Assembly: GCF_042666875.1 (NCBI RefSeq)
Contig: NZ_JBHTCX010000002.1
Location: forward strand, 310,001 to 374,000
DNA length: 64,000 nucleotides
Source of the DNA: Brachybacterium sp042666875
GTDB taxonomy: Bacteria > Actinomycetota > Actinomycetes > Actinomycetales > Dermabacteraceae
Direction: 5' to 3'
This document shows, in pieces, positions 41,019 through 48,930 of the stretch. The notes under the pieces were generated by a model that was not told the origin of the DNA, ran no database searches, and worked only from the letters and a program-made list of their open reading frames with translations. Numbering within the stretch: position 1 is the first letter of the stretch; each line of letters starts with the position of its first letter. A program made the position numbers and the translations under genes.

Positions 41019-41555
41019 ATGTTCGCAACTCTGCACACCAACCACGGGGACATCCGTCTCGAGCTGTTCCCGGACCACGCACCCAAGACCGTCGACAACT
41101 TCGTCGGCCTCGCCGAGGGCACCCGCGAGTTCACCGACCCCGAGAGCGGCGAGAAGGTCACCCGTCCGTTCTACGACGGCGTCGTCTTCCACCGCATCAT
41201 CTCCGGCTTCATGATCCAGGGCGGGGACCCGATCGGCACCGGCACCGGCGGTCCCGGCTACACCTTCGACGACGAGATCTCCGAGAAGAACTTCAACGAG
41301 CCCTACGTGCTGGCCATGGCCAACGCCGGCAAGCGCATGAACGCCATCACCGGCCAGCCCGCCGGCACCAACGGCTCGCAGTTCTTCATCACCCTCGGCC
41401 CCACCCCGCACCTGCAGGGCAAGCACACCGTCTTCGGCCAGGTGGCCGACGAGGACTCCAAGAAGGTCGTCGACGAGATCGGTGCCGCCAAGACCGATAT
41501 GCGCGACCGTCCCCTCGAGGACATCGTCATCAACTCGGTGACCATCGAGAAGTGA
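41019..41555 (+). CDS. ppiA: Cyclophilin-type peptidyl-prolyl isomerase
   Basis: A 178-residue cytoplasmic cyclophilin that speeds cis-trans isomerisation of prolyl bonds. The active-site pieces FHRIISGFMIQGGDP, GSQFFIT and KHTVFGQV are all present, as is the actinobacterial start FATLHTNHGDIRLELFPD. The reading frame is open far upstream but the cyclophilin fold begins at the ATG at 41019. In Actinobacteria ppiA and a rhomboid gene are normally neighbours close to oriC; here a winged-helix gene separates them. Confidence 0.96.
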   Translation: MFATLHTNHGDIRLELFPDHAPKTVDNFVGLAEGTREFTDPESGEKVTRPFYDGVVFHRIISGFMIQGGDPIGTGTGGPGYTFDDEISEKNFNEPYVLAMANAGKRMNAITGQPAGTNGSQFFITLGPTPHLQGKHTVFGQVADEDSKKVVDEIGAAKTDMRDRPLEDIVINSVTIEK

Positions 41556-41611
41556 GCCCCACGGCCTCGAACTTGACCTGGGCGCAGCCCCGAGGCCACC
41601 TCGGCCCGATC

Positions 41612-41634
41612 CCGGCCCGGTAACCGCGGGCCGG
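41612..41634 (+). terminator. Terminator of ppiA
   Basis: An 8-bp stem CCGGCCCG with its complement and a 7-base loop, 57 bases after the stop codon. Confidence 0.6.
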
Positions 41635-41648
41635 ATCGTCGCCCGATG

Positions 41649-41702
41649 CAGCGGCACCTCCCGGAGCAGATCTCGCACGAGACGCTCCGTGAGGTGCCGC
41701 TG
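41649..41702. repeat. Long intergenic hairpin upstream of the winged-helix gene
   Basis: Nineteen-base arms (41649-41667 and 41684-41702) pair fully except for one C/T mismatch at the thirteenth position, with a 16-base loop. It lies after the ppiA terminator and 34 bases before the next gene's -10, so a second terminator is not needed. The architecture matches that at 32143-32192. Confidence 0.8.
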
Positions 41703-41735
41703 TCGTATGCAGCCGGGTCCGTCGGACCCCGCCAC

Positions 41736-41741
41736 TAGTCT
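41736..41741 (+). promoter_or_regulatory. -10 element of the winged-helix gene (leaderless)
   Basis: TAGTCT, six bases, then the ATG at 41748 without a ribosome binding site. Confidence 0.5.
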
Positions 41742-41747
41742 CGCGTC

Positions 41748-42902
41748 ATGACGCAGCGACACCTCGCCGGTGCCCGGATCCTCGCGCAGGGCCTCGCCGG
41801 CCCGCGCCGCTTCGACAGCCCGACGGAGGCGGCCCATGCCTTCGGCGCCCATCAGGGACAGGACCTGCCCGGCGTGATGGCGTCGCTGGCGCTGCGCACC
41901 GGCGGCGAGCTCGAGCCGGTGCTCGCCGCCTTCGACCGCGCAGAGATCGTGCGCGGCTACCCGATGCGCGGAACCGTCTTCGCCGTCGCCGCGGACACCC
42001 TCGCCTGGCTCACCCAGCTGTGTGCGGCCGGCCCGCTGCGCGCCTCGATCGGTCGCCGAGCCCAGCTGGGCCTGGACGAGAAGCATTTCCGGCGGGCCGC
42101 GGACGCGCTCGTCGAACTCGTCGCCCCGGCCTCGCAGCGCGGCGTGGGACAGGGCGTGCTGCGCACGGACGTCATGGCCGCCTGGGAGGCGGCCGGCGTG
42201 GCGACCGACGGTGGCCGCGGCTATCACCTGCTCACCTACTTCCTGGCCTCCGGGCTGGTCGCTCTCGGCCCGTGGCGCGAGCAGGAGACCGCCGTGGTGC
42301 TGGCCTCCGCGTGGCTGCCACCGCGCTCGGACCTCGAGGCGGCTTTCGGGGGCGATGAGACCGCGGCGATCGCCGAGCTCGCCCGGCGGTACTTCACCAG
42401 TCACGGCCCGGCAGGGGAGCGGGACCTGGCCTGGTGGTCGAAGCTCCCGCTGGGAAGGATCCGGTCAGCGCTGCCCCAGATCACGGACCGGCTGGAGACG
42501 GGCTGGGCCGACGGGGACGGGCGGCTGCACACCACTGCGGCCGACGCCCGCTCCGGCGGCGGCGAACAGCTGTGGTGGCGACCGGGACTGGCCGAGGACT
42601 ATGCGGTGCGGGAGAAGGAGACCATGCGGGAGATGCTGCTGCCGGGGTTCGACGAACTCGTCCTGGGCTACCGGGACCGCCTGTACCTGATGGACGAGAA
42701 GCGCCACCAAGCGCTCGTGCCCGGCAACAACGGCGTCTTCAAGCGTGCCGCGATCCGCCGTGGAGAGATGCGCGGGACCTGGACCCGGAAGGGCCCTGCC
42801 GGCCGACGGAAGCTCGACCTCACCGAGCTGCACCCGATCAGCGCCTCCCAGCGAGCCCGGTACGAGAAACTCTTCGCCGCCTTCCCCTACACCTCGCCCT
42901 GA
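41748..42902 (+). CDS. Winged helix DNA-binding domain protein (AlkZ/AlkX-related)
   Basis: A 384-residue protein of the HTH_42 superfamily, which includes the DNA glycosylases AlkZ/YcaQ and AlkX and many uncharacterised actinobacterial proteins. Typical pieces are ARILAQGL near the start, RGYPMRGTVFAVAADTLAW (about 69-87), LLTYFLASGLV and the late GFDELVLGYRDRLYL with HQALVPGNNGVFKR. The catalytic QxQ motif of AlkZ is not seen where expected, so glycosylase activity is unproven. It begins leaderless after TAGTCT and is inserted between ppiA and the rhomboid gene. Confidence 0.85.
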   Translation: MTQRHLAGARILAQGLAGPRRFDSPTEAAHAFGAHQGQDLPGVMASLALRTGGELEPVLAAFDRAEIVRGYPMRGTVFAVAADTLAWLTQLCAAGPLRASIGRRAQLGLDEKHFRRAADALVELVAPASQRGVGQGVLRTDVMAAWEAAGVATDGGRGYHLLTYFLASGLVALGPWREQETAVVLASAWLPPRSDLEAAFGGDETAAIAELARRYFTSHGPAGERDLAWWSKLPLGRIRSALPQITDRLETGWADGDGRLHTTAADARSGGGEQLWWRPGLAEDYAVREKETMREMLLPGFDELVLGYRDRLYLMDEKRHQALVPGNNGVFKRAAIRRGEMRGTWTRKGPAGRRKLDLTELHPISASQRARYEKLFAAFPYTSP

Positions 42903-42960
42903 GCCGAACCTCTTGGCAGCGCGCGGCTCCGGCCCAGGTCCCCGTGGTGGAATGGACGCC

Positions 42961-43875
42961 ATGGAACGCCCCAGCTACGGCTACAGCGCCGAGGACAACC
43001 CTGACCCGCAGGGCCAGCCGGTCTGCCCCCGCCACCCCGACCGGGTGAGCTACGTGCGCTGCAAGCGCTGCGACCGTCCGGCCTGCCCGGACTGCCAGCG
43101 ACCGACATCAGTGGGGGTGCTCTGCGTCGACTGCGAACGGGAGATCTCCCGGCAGCAGGCATCGGCCCGGCCGCGCAACGCGATGGGCGGGACCATCGGG
43201 GCTCGTCGGCCCTACGTCACCTACACCGTCATGGCCCTGTGCATCCTGGCCTACGTCGGCCAGACCGTCGCGGGTGATCTCGTCTACCAGCTGGGCGTCT
43301 TCGCCCCGTTCCGTGCCCTGGTCATGCCGTGGACCTTCCTCACCGGCGGCTTCCTGCACGGCGGCATCATGCACCTGGTGCTGAACATGTGGGCCCTGTG
43401 GGTGGTGGGCCAGTACCTCGAGCAGACCATGGGCCACGTGCGGTTCGCGGCGGTCTACTTCGTCTCGGTCCTCGCCGGCCACACGGCCGTCTACCTGCTC
43501 ACCGACCCGCTCAGCCAGGCCTGGTACGGCGGCACGCTCGGGGCCAGCGGCGGCGTGTTCGGGCTGTTCGCCGCGATGTTCGTCGTCAACCGGCGGATGG
43601 GAGGGCAGACCGCCCAGATCGCGGTGCTGATCGTGCTGAACCTCGTCATCACCTTCACCGTTCCCAACATCTCCTGGCAGGGTCACCTGGGCGGGCTCAT
43701 CATGGGCGGCCTGGTCACCGCCGGGATGTTCGCCCTGCGTCCCAAGGCGACGCCGGGGGTGGACCGGCAGGCGCTCGCCCGGCGCTCGGCGATGGTCCAC
43801 GTGGGGATCGTGGCGTGCGGGGTGCTGCTGTGCGTGGCGCTGGTCGCCGCCAAGACTGTCATGCTCCCCGCCTGA
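42961..43875 (+). CDS. Rhomboid family intramembrane serine protease
   Basis: A 304-residue protease. The N-terminus is a zinc-ribbon/B-box-like domain with paired cysteines and a histidine (CPRH, CKRCDRPACPDC, CVDCE). The membrane domain begins near 84 and has six to seven helices, with H138 and N142 in GGIMHLVLNMWALW, the nucleophile S196 in GASGG and the catalytic H242 in GHLGG. It cuts within or near membrane helices of substrate proteins. The ATG at 42961 is preceded by TGGAAT at seven bases, again hinting at leaderless initiation. It is one of the origin-proximal genes of Actinobacteria. The stop codon opens a 7-base repeat array. Confidence 0.95.
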   Translation: MERPSYGYSAEDNPDPQGQPVCPRHPDRVSYVRCKRCDRPACPDCQRPTSVGVLCVDCEREISRQQASARPRNAMGGTIGARRPYVTYTVMALCILAYVGQTVAGDLVYQLGVFAPFRALVMPWTFLTGGFLHGGIMHLVLNMWALWVVGQYLEQTMGHVRFAAVYFVSVLAGHTAVYLLTDPLSQAWYGGTLGASGGVFGLFAAMFVVNRRMGGQTAQIAVLIVLNLVITFTVPNISWQGHLGGLIMGGLVTAGMFALRPKATPGVDRQALARRSAMVHVGIVACGVLLCVALVAAKTVMLPA

Positions 43876-43967
43876 CGCCTGACGCCTGACGCCTGACGCC
43901 TGACGCCTGACGCCTGAGCCTGACGCCTGACGCCTGACGCCTGACGCCTGACGCCTGACGCCTGACG
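43871..43967. repeat. 7-bp tandem repeat with a stop codon in every unit
   Basis: Fourteen units of CCTGACG, thirteen perfect and one six-base unit (43913-43918). The first contains the rhomboid stop codon. As seven is not a multiple of three, the TGA recurs in all three forward frames. Confidence 0.97.
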
Positions 43968-43975
43968 CCGGCGCA

Positions 43976-44609
43976 CTCGGGCTCGGCGCCGGACCCCGGG
44001 ATCGCCCGGCACAGAGACCCCCGCGGGCGAATCACATGGCTGTGACTATCCCCAGCTGTGGACGGGGATGTGGAGAAATGGCCAACGGCGGGGGACCGAG
44101 CGAGCATCACTGTGGAAAACTCGCCGTCCGTGGTGGACGCGCGGTGTGGACGGCCGGAACGACGATCCTCCGTGCCTCCCGCAGCGCGCTGTGCCTGAAC
44201 TGCTCTGGCCAGCGTCTTCGTCGCGCACGGGTCCGGTGCAACCGCATCCGGCCGTCGGGCCCCTGCTCGACTGATGATGCGCATGACCTGCGCGTTCGGT
44301 TCTCGGTCCTGCAGACGGCCACGAGCCGGCGGCTGGTGTGGACAACGCTCGTCCGCCATTCGCCTGGGGACACGCTGTACATGGGCTCGATGTGGCTCGT
44401 ACCTGGTGAACTACACGTCTGTCATTCATCCACCGTTGTGGACAGTGATGTGGACAGCCGGGCTCAGCGGTCCGTGCACGAGCCGTCGGCCGCGGCAGCA
44501 CGGAGTGCCATCGGGAGTTTTCCACGTGCTCTGCCCGTCAGGAAGAGCCGGTGTGGGGGCTCAGGCAGGAAGGCCTTCGCAGTGACCGGGCCACGCCGGT
44601 CGCGGACGG
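43976..44609. other. Non-coding region with a cluster of DnaA-box-like sites
   Basis: About 630 bases without a credible gene. It contains seven TGTGGANNN sequences, all in the same orientation: 44057, 44069, 44111, 44145, 44337, 44437 and 44449. The one at 44337 (TGTGGACAA) is a perfect DnaA box on the minus strand; 44069 and 44111 fit TTNTCCACA; the others differ at one or two positions. A further weak forward match is TTTTCCACG at 44518. No long A/T-rich unwinding element is seen. The place next to ppiA and the rhomboid gene suggests origin proximity. Confidence 0.6.
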
Positions 44610-45242
44610 TCAGTGCAGTGCGCCGCCGCTGACTCGTACATCCGACGGGGAGCCCAGTGCGACCTCCGTGAGACGCACCAGGCCGGCAGCGGCCACTCCG
44701 ACGTCGACCACGTCGGTCGACGGCACGTGGACGAACCCGCCGCGGATCGCGCCGGCGGCCCCGGTCCCGGTGGCCACCAGGTGCTGCAACCGATAGAAGA
44801 CGTCGTTGCACACGTAGGTGCCCGCCGTCTGCGACACCGCGGCCGGGATGGCTTCGGCGGACAGTGCTGCGACCATCGCCTTGATCGGGAGATCGGTGAA
44901 GTACGCGACCGGGCCGCCGGTGATCACCGGCTCGTCGATCGGTGCCGCACCGGCGTTGTCGGGGATGCGGGCATCGCGGATGTTGATCGCCACCCGCTCC
45001 GGCGTGATTGCGGTGCGCCCGGCGGCCACGCCTGTCGCGATCACCAGCCCTGGACGGTGTTCGCGCACAGCCGCCTCGAGCAGGTCCCCGGCGCGACCGA
45101 ACTCGACGGGCAGCTCGACGTCCTGGACCGCGACCCCGCGGTCACGCAGCATGGGCGCCGCCCGCCGCACCGCCTCCCACGAAGGGTTCTCGAGCTCGCC
45201 GCCGAAGGGCGCGAAGCCGGTCAGGAGTACGTCGGTGGTCAT
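44610..45242 (-). CDS. pcp: Pyroglutamyl-peptidase I
   Basis: A 210-residue C15 cysteine peptidase that removes N-terminal pyroglutamate from peptides in the cytoplasm. The triad is E82, C145 (in TYVCNDVFY) and H172 (in GFVHVP). The start LLTGFAPFGGELENPSWEAV is typical. The ATG is six bases after TAGGCT on the minus strand and has no Shine-Dalgarno site, so it is likely leaderless. Its 3' end borders the DnaA-box region, and it is divergent from hsp20. Confidence 0.95.
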   Translation of the reverse strand: MTTDVLLTGFAPFGGELENPSWEAVRRAAPMLRDRGVAVQDVELPVEFGRAGDLLEAAVREHRPGLVIATGVAAGRTAITPERVAINIRDARIPDNAGAAPIDEPVITGGPVAYFTDLPIKAMVAALSAEAIPAAVSQTAGTYVCNDVFYRLQHLVATGTGAAGAIRGGFVHVPSTDVVDVGVAAAGLVRLTEVALGSPSDVRVSGGALH

Positions 45243-45248
45243 CGTCGG

Positions 45249-45254
45249 AGCCTA
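45249..45254 (-). promoter_or_regulatory. -10 element of pcp (leaderless)
   Basis: TAGGCT on the minus strand, six bases before the ATG at 45242. Confidence 0.55.
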
Positions 45255-45323
45255 TCGCCGGCACCGGGACGGCCCGTTGCGCGAGCGGTCACGCGGACAC
45301 CGATGAGGCGTGACGTAGATCAC

Positions 45324-45343
45324 ATGAGCCTTAGGGGCTCAAC
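45324..45343. promoter_or_regulatory. HAIR-like (HspR) element upstream of hsp20
   Basis: On the minus strand TTGAG-N9-CTCAT has the same spacing as the HspR inverted repeat (CTTGAGT-N7-ACTCAAG), and is nested in TGAGCC-N5-GGCTCA. It lies about 108 bases before the hsp20 start. Confidence 0.45.
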
Positions 45344-45450
45344 TTTGGAATACGGCGTGGGGCACAGGTGTTGTGCGGGGTGAGAGCGCCAGGGACGGCG
45401 CGCTCCGCAGGTTCTTCGATGTACGACCGAGACACTCCAGGAGGTTCATC

Positions 45451-45960
45451 ATGGCTCGCACGTTCTCTCCGTTCCAGGAAGTCGATCGACTCTTCACCGA
45501 TCTCACCCGTACCCCCGCCTCCGTCGGCATGCCGATGGATCTCTACCGTGACGGTGACAGCTTCACGGCGGAGATCGACCTGCCGGGCGTGGACCCCTCC
45601 AGCATCGACGTGGACGTCGATGACCGCACCCTCACCGTCCGCGCCGAGCGCTCGGGCTCGACCCCGCAGAGCGAGCGCACGTGGCTGACCCGTGAGCGTC
45701 CCAGCGGCACCTTCGCCCGACAGATGACGCTGGGCAGCCGGGTCGCTCTGGATCGCATCCAGGCCGACTACGCCGACGGCGTGCTGCGCCTGACGATCCC
45801 GATGGCCGAGGAGGCCAAGCCGCGCAAGATCGCGGTGGGCCACAGCGACCGTTCGCAGGAGATCACCTCGAGCGAGAGCGGCTCGGGCCAGGACTCGAAC
45901 CAGGCCCAGACCCTCGAGGGGTCGACGTCGGACCAGAAGGCGGAGCCCGTCGGCGTGTGA
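45451..45960 (+). CDS. Hsp20/alpha-crystallin small heat shock protein
   Basis: A 169-residue ATP-independent chaperone that binds unfolding proteins. The alpha-crystallin domain spans about 30-125, from MDLYRDGDSFTAEIDLPGVD to the conserved YADGVLRLTIP near 112, preceded by a short N-terminal arm (FSPFQEVDRLF) and followed by an unusually long Ser/Gln/Glu-rich tail without the IXI motif being obvious. AGGAGG lies just before the ATG. A HAIR-like repeat upstream suggests HspR repression, and a strong terminator follows. Confidence 0.93.
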   Translation: MARTFSPFQEVDRLFTDLTRTPASVGMPMDLYRDGDSFTAEIDLPGVDPSSIDVDVDDRTLTVRAERSGSTPQSERTWLTRERPSGTFARQMTLGSRVALDRIQADYADGVLRLTIPMAEEAKPRKIAVGHSDRSQEITSSESGSGQDSNQAQTLEGSTSDQKAEPVGV

Positions 45961-45993
45961 CCGGACCGGCCGGGACCCGGGTGCGTTCAGCAG

Positions 45994-46025
45994 GCTGACC
46001 CTGCCGGGTCGCCGGCAGGGTCAGC
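45994..46025 (+). terminator. Terminator of hsp20
   Basis: A perfect 14-bp stem (GCTGACCCTGCCGG and complement) with a GTCG loop, 34 bases after the stop codon. Confidence 0.85.
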
Positions 46026-46334
46026 GCAGCGCCCCGCCCGAGGACCCGACCAGCAGCAGCCCAGGCTGGGGTCGGTCGCCGCAGCCAGTCAGCTGGCGCG
46101 ACGACCGGCCCCGGCGTCCTCATGCCTGATCCCGGCGCGGTGCCCGCTGAGCTCGACGCCTTCTCCGCCGGGCCCGACCCCTCCCCGCCGGGCCCGCTCC
46201 TCTCCGCTGGGTCCGACGCCTCTCCGCCGGTCCCGACGCCCTCTCGGCACGGCTCGCGCGTCTGCCACGGCGGCCTCGCGAGCGTGGTCGTGGAACGGGC
46301 ATCCGGACGGGCTGCGGGATGCGGCCGGTGTGCC
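46026..46334. other. Spacer with degenerate GC-rich repeats
   Basis: About 300 bases after the hsp20 terminator hold no credible gene. Between about 46159 and 46232 imperfect units of CTCCGCCGGGCCCGAC type recur. Nothing else was recognised until the -10 of the next gene. Confidence 0.5.
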
Positions 46335-46340
46335 TAAAGT
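46335..46340 (+). promoter_or_regulatory. -10 element of the GNAT gene (leaderless)
   Basis: TAAAGT, six bases, then the ATG at 46347, with no ribosome binding site. Confidence 0.5.
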
Positions 46341-46346
46341 GGGGCG

Positions 46347-47003
46347 ATGGAGACGCGCCCCGGCCTCGACGTGCTGTACCCGCCCCTCGGCCTGAGCATC
46401 CGCGCGGGCGACCTCACTCTGCGTCCGCTCGCCGATGCCGATCTGCCGGAGTACGCGGAGCTGATCCGTCGGCCGATCTTCGAGGATCCCGAGGTGCCCT
46501 ACGCGTTCCCCTGGTACCGCGCCGAACCGGATGTGCGCGTGCGCGAGGCGGTGAAGTTCCAGTGGCGGATGCGCTCGAACGTCTCGCCCGAGGCGTGGGC
46601 CCTGAACTTCGGGATCTGGGCCGACGGGCGCCTGATCGGCTGCCAGGACGTCTCCGCCCAGCGCTTCGCCGACCGACGCACGGTCGGGACGGGCTCCTGG
46701 CTGACCCTGGACGCCCACGGCAACGGCTACGGGAAGCTCATGCGCCAGGCGATGCTGGTCCTCGCCTTCGATCACCTCGGAGCGCAGCGGGCCGAGTCCT
46801 CGGCGGGCATGGGCAACGACGCGTCCTTCGGCGTCTCCCGGGCCTGCGGGTACGTCGACAACGGGACGCACGTGTCCACCGACGGGGATCCGATCGTTCT
46901 CGAGCAGCGCTTCCTGGTCACGCCGGAGACGTTCCGGCGCCCAGAGGTGCCGGTCGAGGTGGAGGGGTTCACCGGCGAGCTGCGAGCGATGCTGGGAGCC
47001 TGA
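46347..47003 (+). CDS. GNAT family N-acetyltransferase
   Basis: A 218-residue acetyltransferase of the RimJ/RimL type. It begins with DLTLRPLADADLPEYAEL (beta 1 and helix 1), has IWADGRLIGCQDVSA in the middle and an acetyl-CoA site around LTLDAHGNGYGKLMRQAMLVLAF, then the typical SFGVSRACGYVDNGTH end. It would acetylate an amine on a protein or small molecule; the target is not known. Initiation is probably leaderless. It stands alone, converging on the ABC exporter operon. Confidence 0.87.
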   Translation: METRPGLDVLYPPLGLSIRAGDLTLRPLADADLPEYAELIRRPIFEDPEVPYAFPWYRAEPDVRVREAVKFQWRMRSNVSPEAWALNFGIWADGRLIGCQDVSAQRFADRRTVGTGSWLTLDAHGNGYGKLMRQAMLVLAFDHLGAQRAESSAGMGNDASFGVSRACGYVDNGTHVSTDGDPIVLEQRFLVTPETFRRPEVPVEVEGFTGELRAMLGA

Positions 47004-47052
47004 GCCGGATACTCGTCCGGCCCCTGCTCCCCGGGCTCGGGCTGCCGCGCCA

Positions 47053-47096
47053 GTGGCTCCCGGGTCGCGGTCCAGCGGCTCCCGGGTCGCGGTCCA
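47053..47096. repeat. 22-bp direct repeat between convergent genes
   Basis: Two 22-base units, 47053-47074 and 47075-47096, identical but for one base, in the 112-base spacer between the GNAT and ABC exporter genes. Confidence 0.9.
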
Positions 47097-47115
47097 CGGA
47101 CGCCGCTGATCCCCG

Positions 47116-48930
47116 CTACATCGACTCCTGCCACGCCTGGTACAGCGCCGCGAACCGGCCGCCGGCACGCACCAGCTCCTGCGGGGAGCCGTCCTCGACC
47201 ACCTCGCCGCCGTGGACCACGAGCACCCGGTCCGCGATCATCACCGTGGTCAGGCGGTGGGCGATGATCAGCGAGGTGCGCTGGCCCAGCAGGCGCGTCA
47301 GGCCTTCCTGGACCATGCGCTCGGAGGGGATGTCCAGCGAGCTGGTGGCCTCGTCGAGGATCAGCACCCGCGGATCGGCGAGGAAGGCGCGGGCGAAGGA
47401 GATCAGCTGCCGCTGACCGGCCGAGACGCGCCCGCCGCGTTTGTTCACGTCGGTGTCGTACCCGTAGGGGAGGGACTCGATGAAGGAGTCGGCGCCGATC
47501 GCCTTCGCGGCCCTCTCGATCTCCTCGCGGCTCGCGCCCGGCTTGCCGAGCGCGATGTTGTCCGCGACGGTCCCGGAGAACAGGTAGGCCTCCTGGGTGA
47601 CCATGACGATGTTGCGCGTGAGGTCCTTCATCGAGATGTTCCGCAGGTCCACGCCGTCGAGCTTCACGCTGCCCTCGGTCGCGTCGTAGAAGCGCGAGAT
47701 GAGCTTGGCGACGGTGGACTTGCCGGCACCGGTCTGGCCCACCAGCGCGACCGTCTGCCCGGCGGGGATGTGCAGGTCCATCGGCTTCAGCACAGTCGGG
47801 CCGTCCGCGGTGTAGCGGAAGGAGACGTCCTCGAAGTCGATCTGGCCGCTCGAGCTCGGCATCGGGATGGGGTCCTGGGGCTCCTTGACGGTGGGCTGGA
47901 CGGCCAGCAGGTTAGCGATCTTCTCGAGCGCGGCCACCGCGGACTGGAAGGCGTTGTAGAAGTTCGCGATCTCGTCGACCGGCTGGAAGAAGCGGCGCGA
48001 GTAGAGCACGAGCGCCACCAGCACGCCCACCTGCAGATCGCCGTTCATGACGCGGAACCCGCCCACGACCAGCACGGCCGCGATGGTCACGTTGGCCAGG
48101 AAGCGCAGCGTCGGCTGGTAGATGCCGAAGACGTTGACCGAGCGCAGCGAGGCGTCGCGGTAGTCCTGGGCGAGGTCGTCGAACTCCTGCTGATTGCGCT
48201 CCTCCTTCCGGAAGGCCTTGACTGCGCGGATGCCGGCCATGGCCTCGACGAAGTGGACGATCAGGCGTGCGGAGTGCGAACGGATCGCCCGGTACTCGAT
48301 CCGCGAGCGCCGCTGGAACCACTTCGTGAGCATCACGCAGGGGACCAGCATGAGCAGCATGACGATCCCCGTCTGCCAGTCCATGACCACGATCAGCACG
48401 ATCGTGAACACCATGGACAGCGAGGCGCCCACCATCACGTTCACGCCCGAGTCCAGCAGCTCGCGCAGCGCCTCCATGTCGGAGGTCTGCCGGGAGACGA
48501 TCCGGCCCGAGGTGTAGGACTCGTGGAACTCGAGGTCCTGGCGCTGGGTGAAGCGGAAGACGCGGCGGCGCAGGGACAGCAGCATCTTCTGGCCGACCAC
48601 GACGGATTGCCGCACGTACCCGTAGGTGAGCACCCCGCCGACGATCGCGGCGCCGAGGTGCATCGCTGCGGCCTGGAACGCCGGGATGCTGTTGCCCTCC
48701 ATCAGCGCCGGCAGCGCGTTGTCGATGCCCCAGGCGATGATCGCGGGCCCGGCCACCACGGCGAGCTGGGCGATGATGACCATCAGAGCCATCAGAGCGA
48801 ACTGGCCCTTCACGGGGGCGATCAGCTCGCCCAGCAGCTTGAAGGACCTCTGCCTCGAGAGCTTGTTCTCCTCGGGGGAGAGGACTCGCTGTTCGTCGTC
48901 GTTCTGGTCCTGCAGGGTCGCGGTGCTCAT
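47116..48930 (-). CDS. ABC exporter half-transporter, catalytic-Glu subunit
   Basis: A 604-residue ABC exporter with six membrane helices (about 40-320) and a nucleotide-binding domain (about 365-600). Walker A is GQTGAGKST near 400, Walker B is VLILDEATSSLD near 520 with the catalytic glutamate, and the H-loop is IIAHRLTT, but the signature is VSAGQ instead of LSGGQ. Its partner shows the reverse pattern, so the two form an asymmetric heterodimer of the TM287/288 or BmrCD type, expelling drugs or lipids. Its ATG overlaps the partner's stop codon by four bases (ATGA). Confidence 0.93.
   Translation of the reverse strand: MSTATLQDQNDDEQRVLSPEENKLSRQRSFKLLGELIAPVKGQFALMALMVIIAQLAVVAGPAIIAWGIDNALPALMEGNSIPAFQAAAMHLGAAIVGGVLTYGYVRQSVVVGQKMLLSLRRRVFRFTQRQDLEFHESYTSGRIVSRQTSDMEALRELLDSGVNVMVGASLSMVFTIVLIVVMDWQTGIVMLLMLVPCVMLTKWFQRRSRIEYRAIRSHSARLIVHFVEAMAGIRAVKAFRKEERNQQEFDDLAQDYRDASLRSVNVFGIYQPTLRFLANVTIAAVLVVGGFRVMNGDLQVGVLVALVLYSRRFFQPVDEIANFYNAFQSAVAALEKIANLLAVQPTVKEPQDPIPMPSSSGQIDFEDVSFRYTADGPTVLKPMDLHIPAGQTVALVGQTGAGKSTVAKLISRFYDATEGSVKLDGVDLRNISMKDLTRNIVMVTQEAYLFSGTVADNIALGKPGASREEIERAAKAIGADSFIESLPYGYDTDVNKRGGRVSAGQRQLISFARAFLADPRVLILDEATSSLDIPSERMVQEGLTRLLGQRTSLIIAHRLTTVMIADRVLVVHGGEVVEDGSPQELVRAGGRFAALYQAWQESM

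Noticed and set aside
39978..42404. 808-codon minus-strand frame
   Set aside because: Only its last 264 codons are a real gene (start at 40769); the upstream part is antisense to ppiA and the winged-helix gene.
43871..44609. Canonical oriC
   Set aside because: No dnaA, dnaN or rpmH is nearby and no A/T-rich unwinding stretch is present; only the DnaA-box cluster is kept as a finding.
44036..44632. 198-codon plus-strand frame through the DnaA-box region
   Set aside because: Codon use is not like neighbouring genes, there is no ribosome binding site and it overlaps the end of pcp on the other strand.
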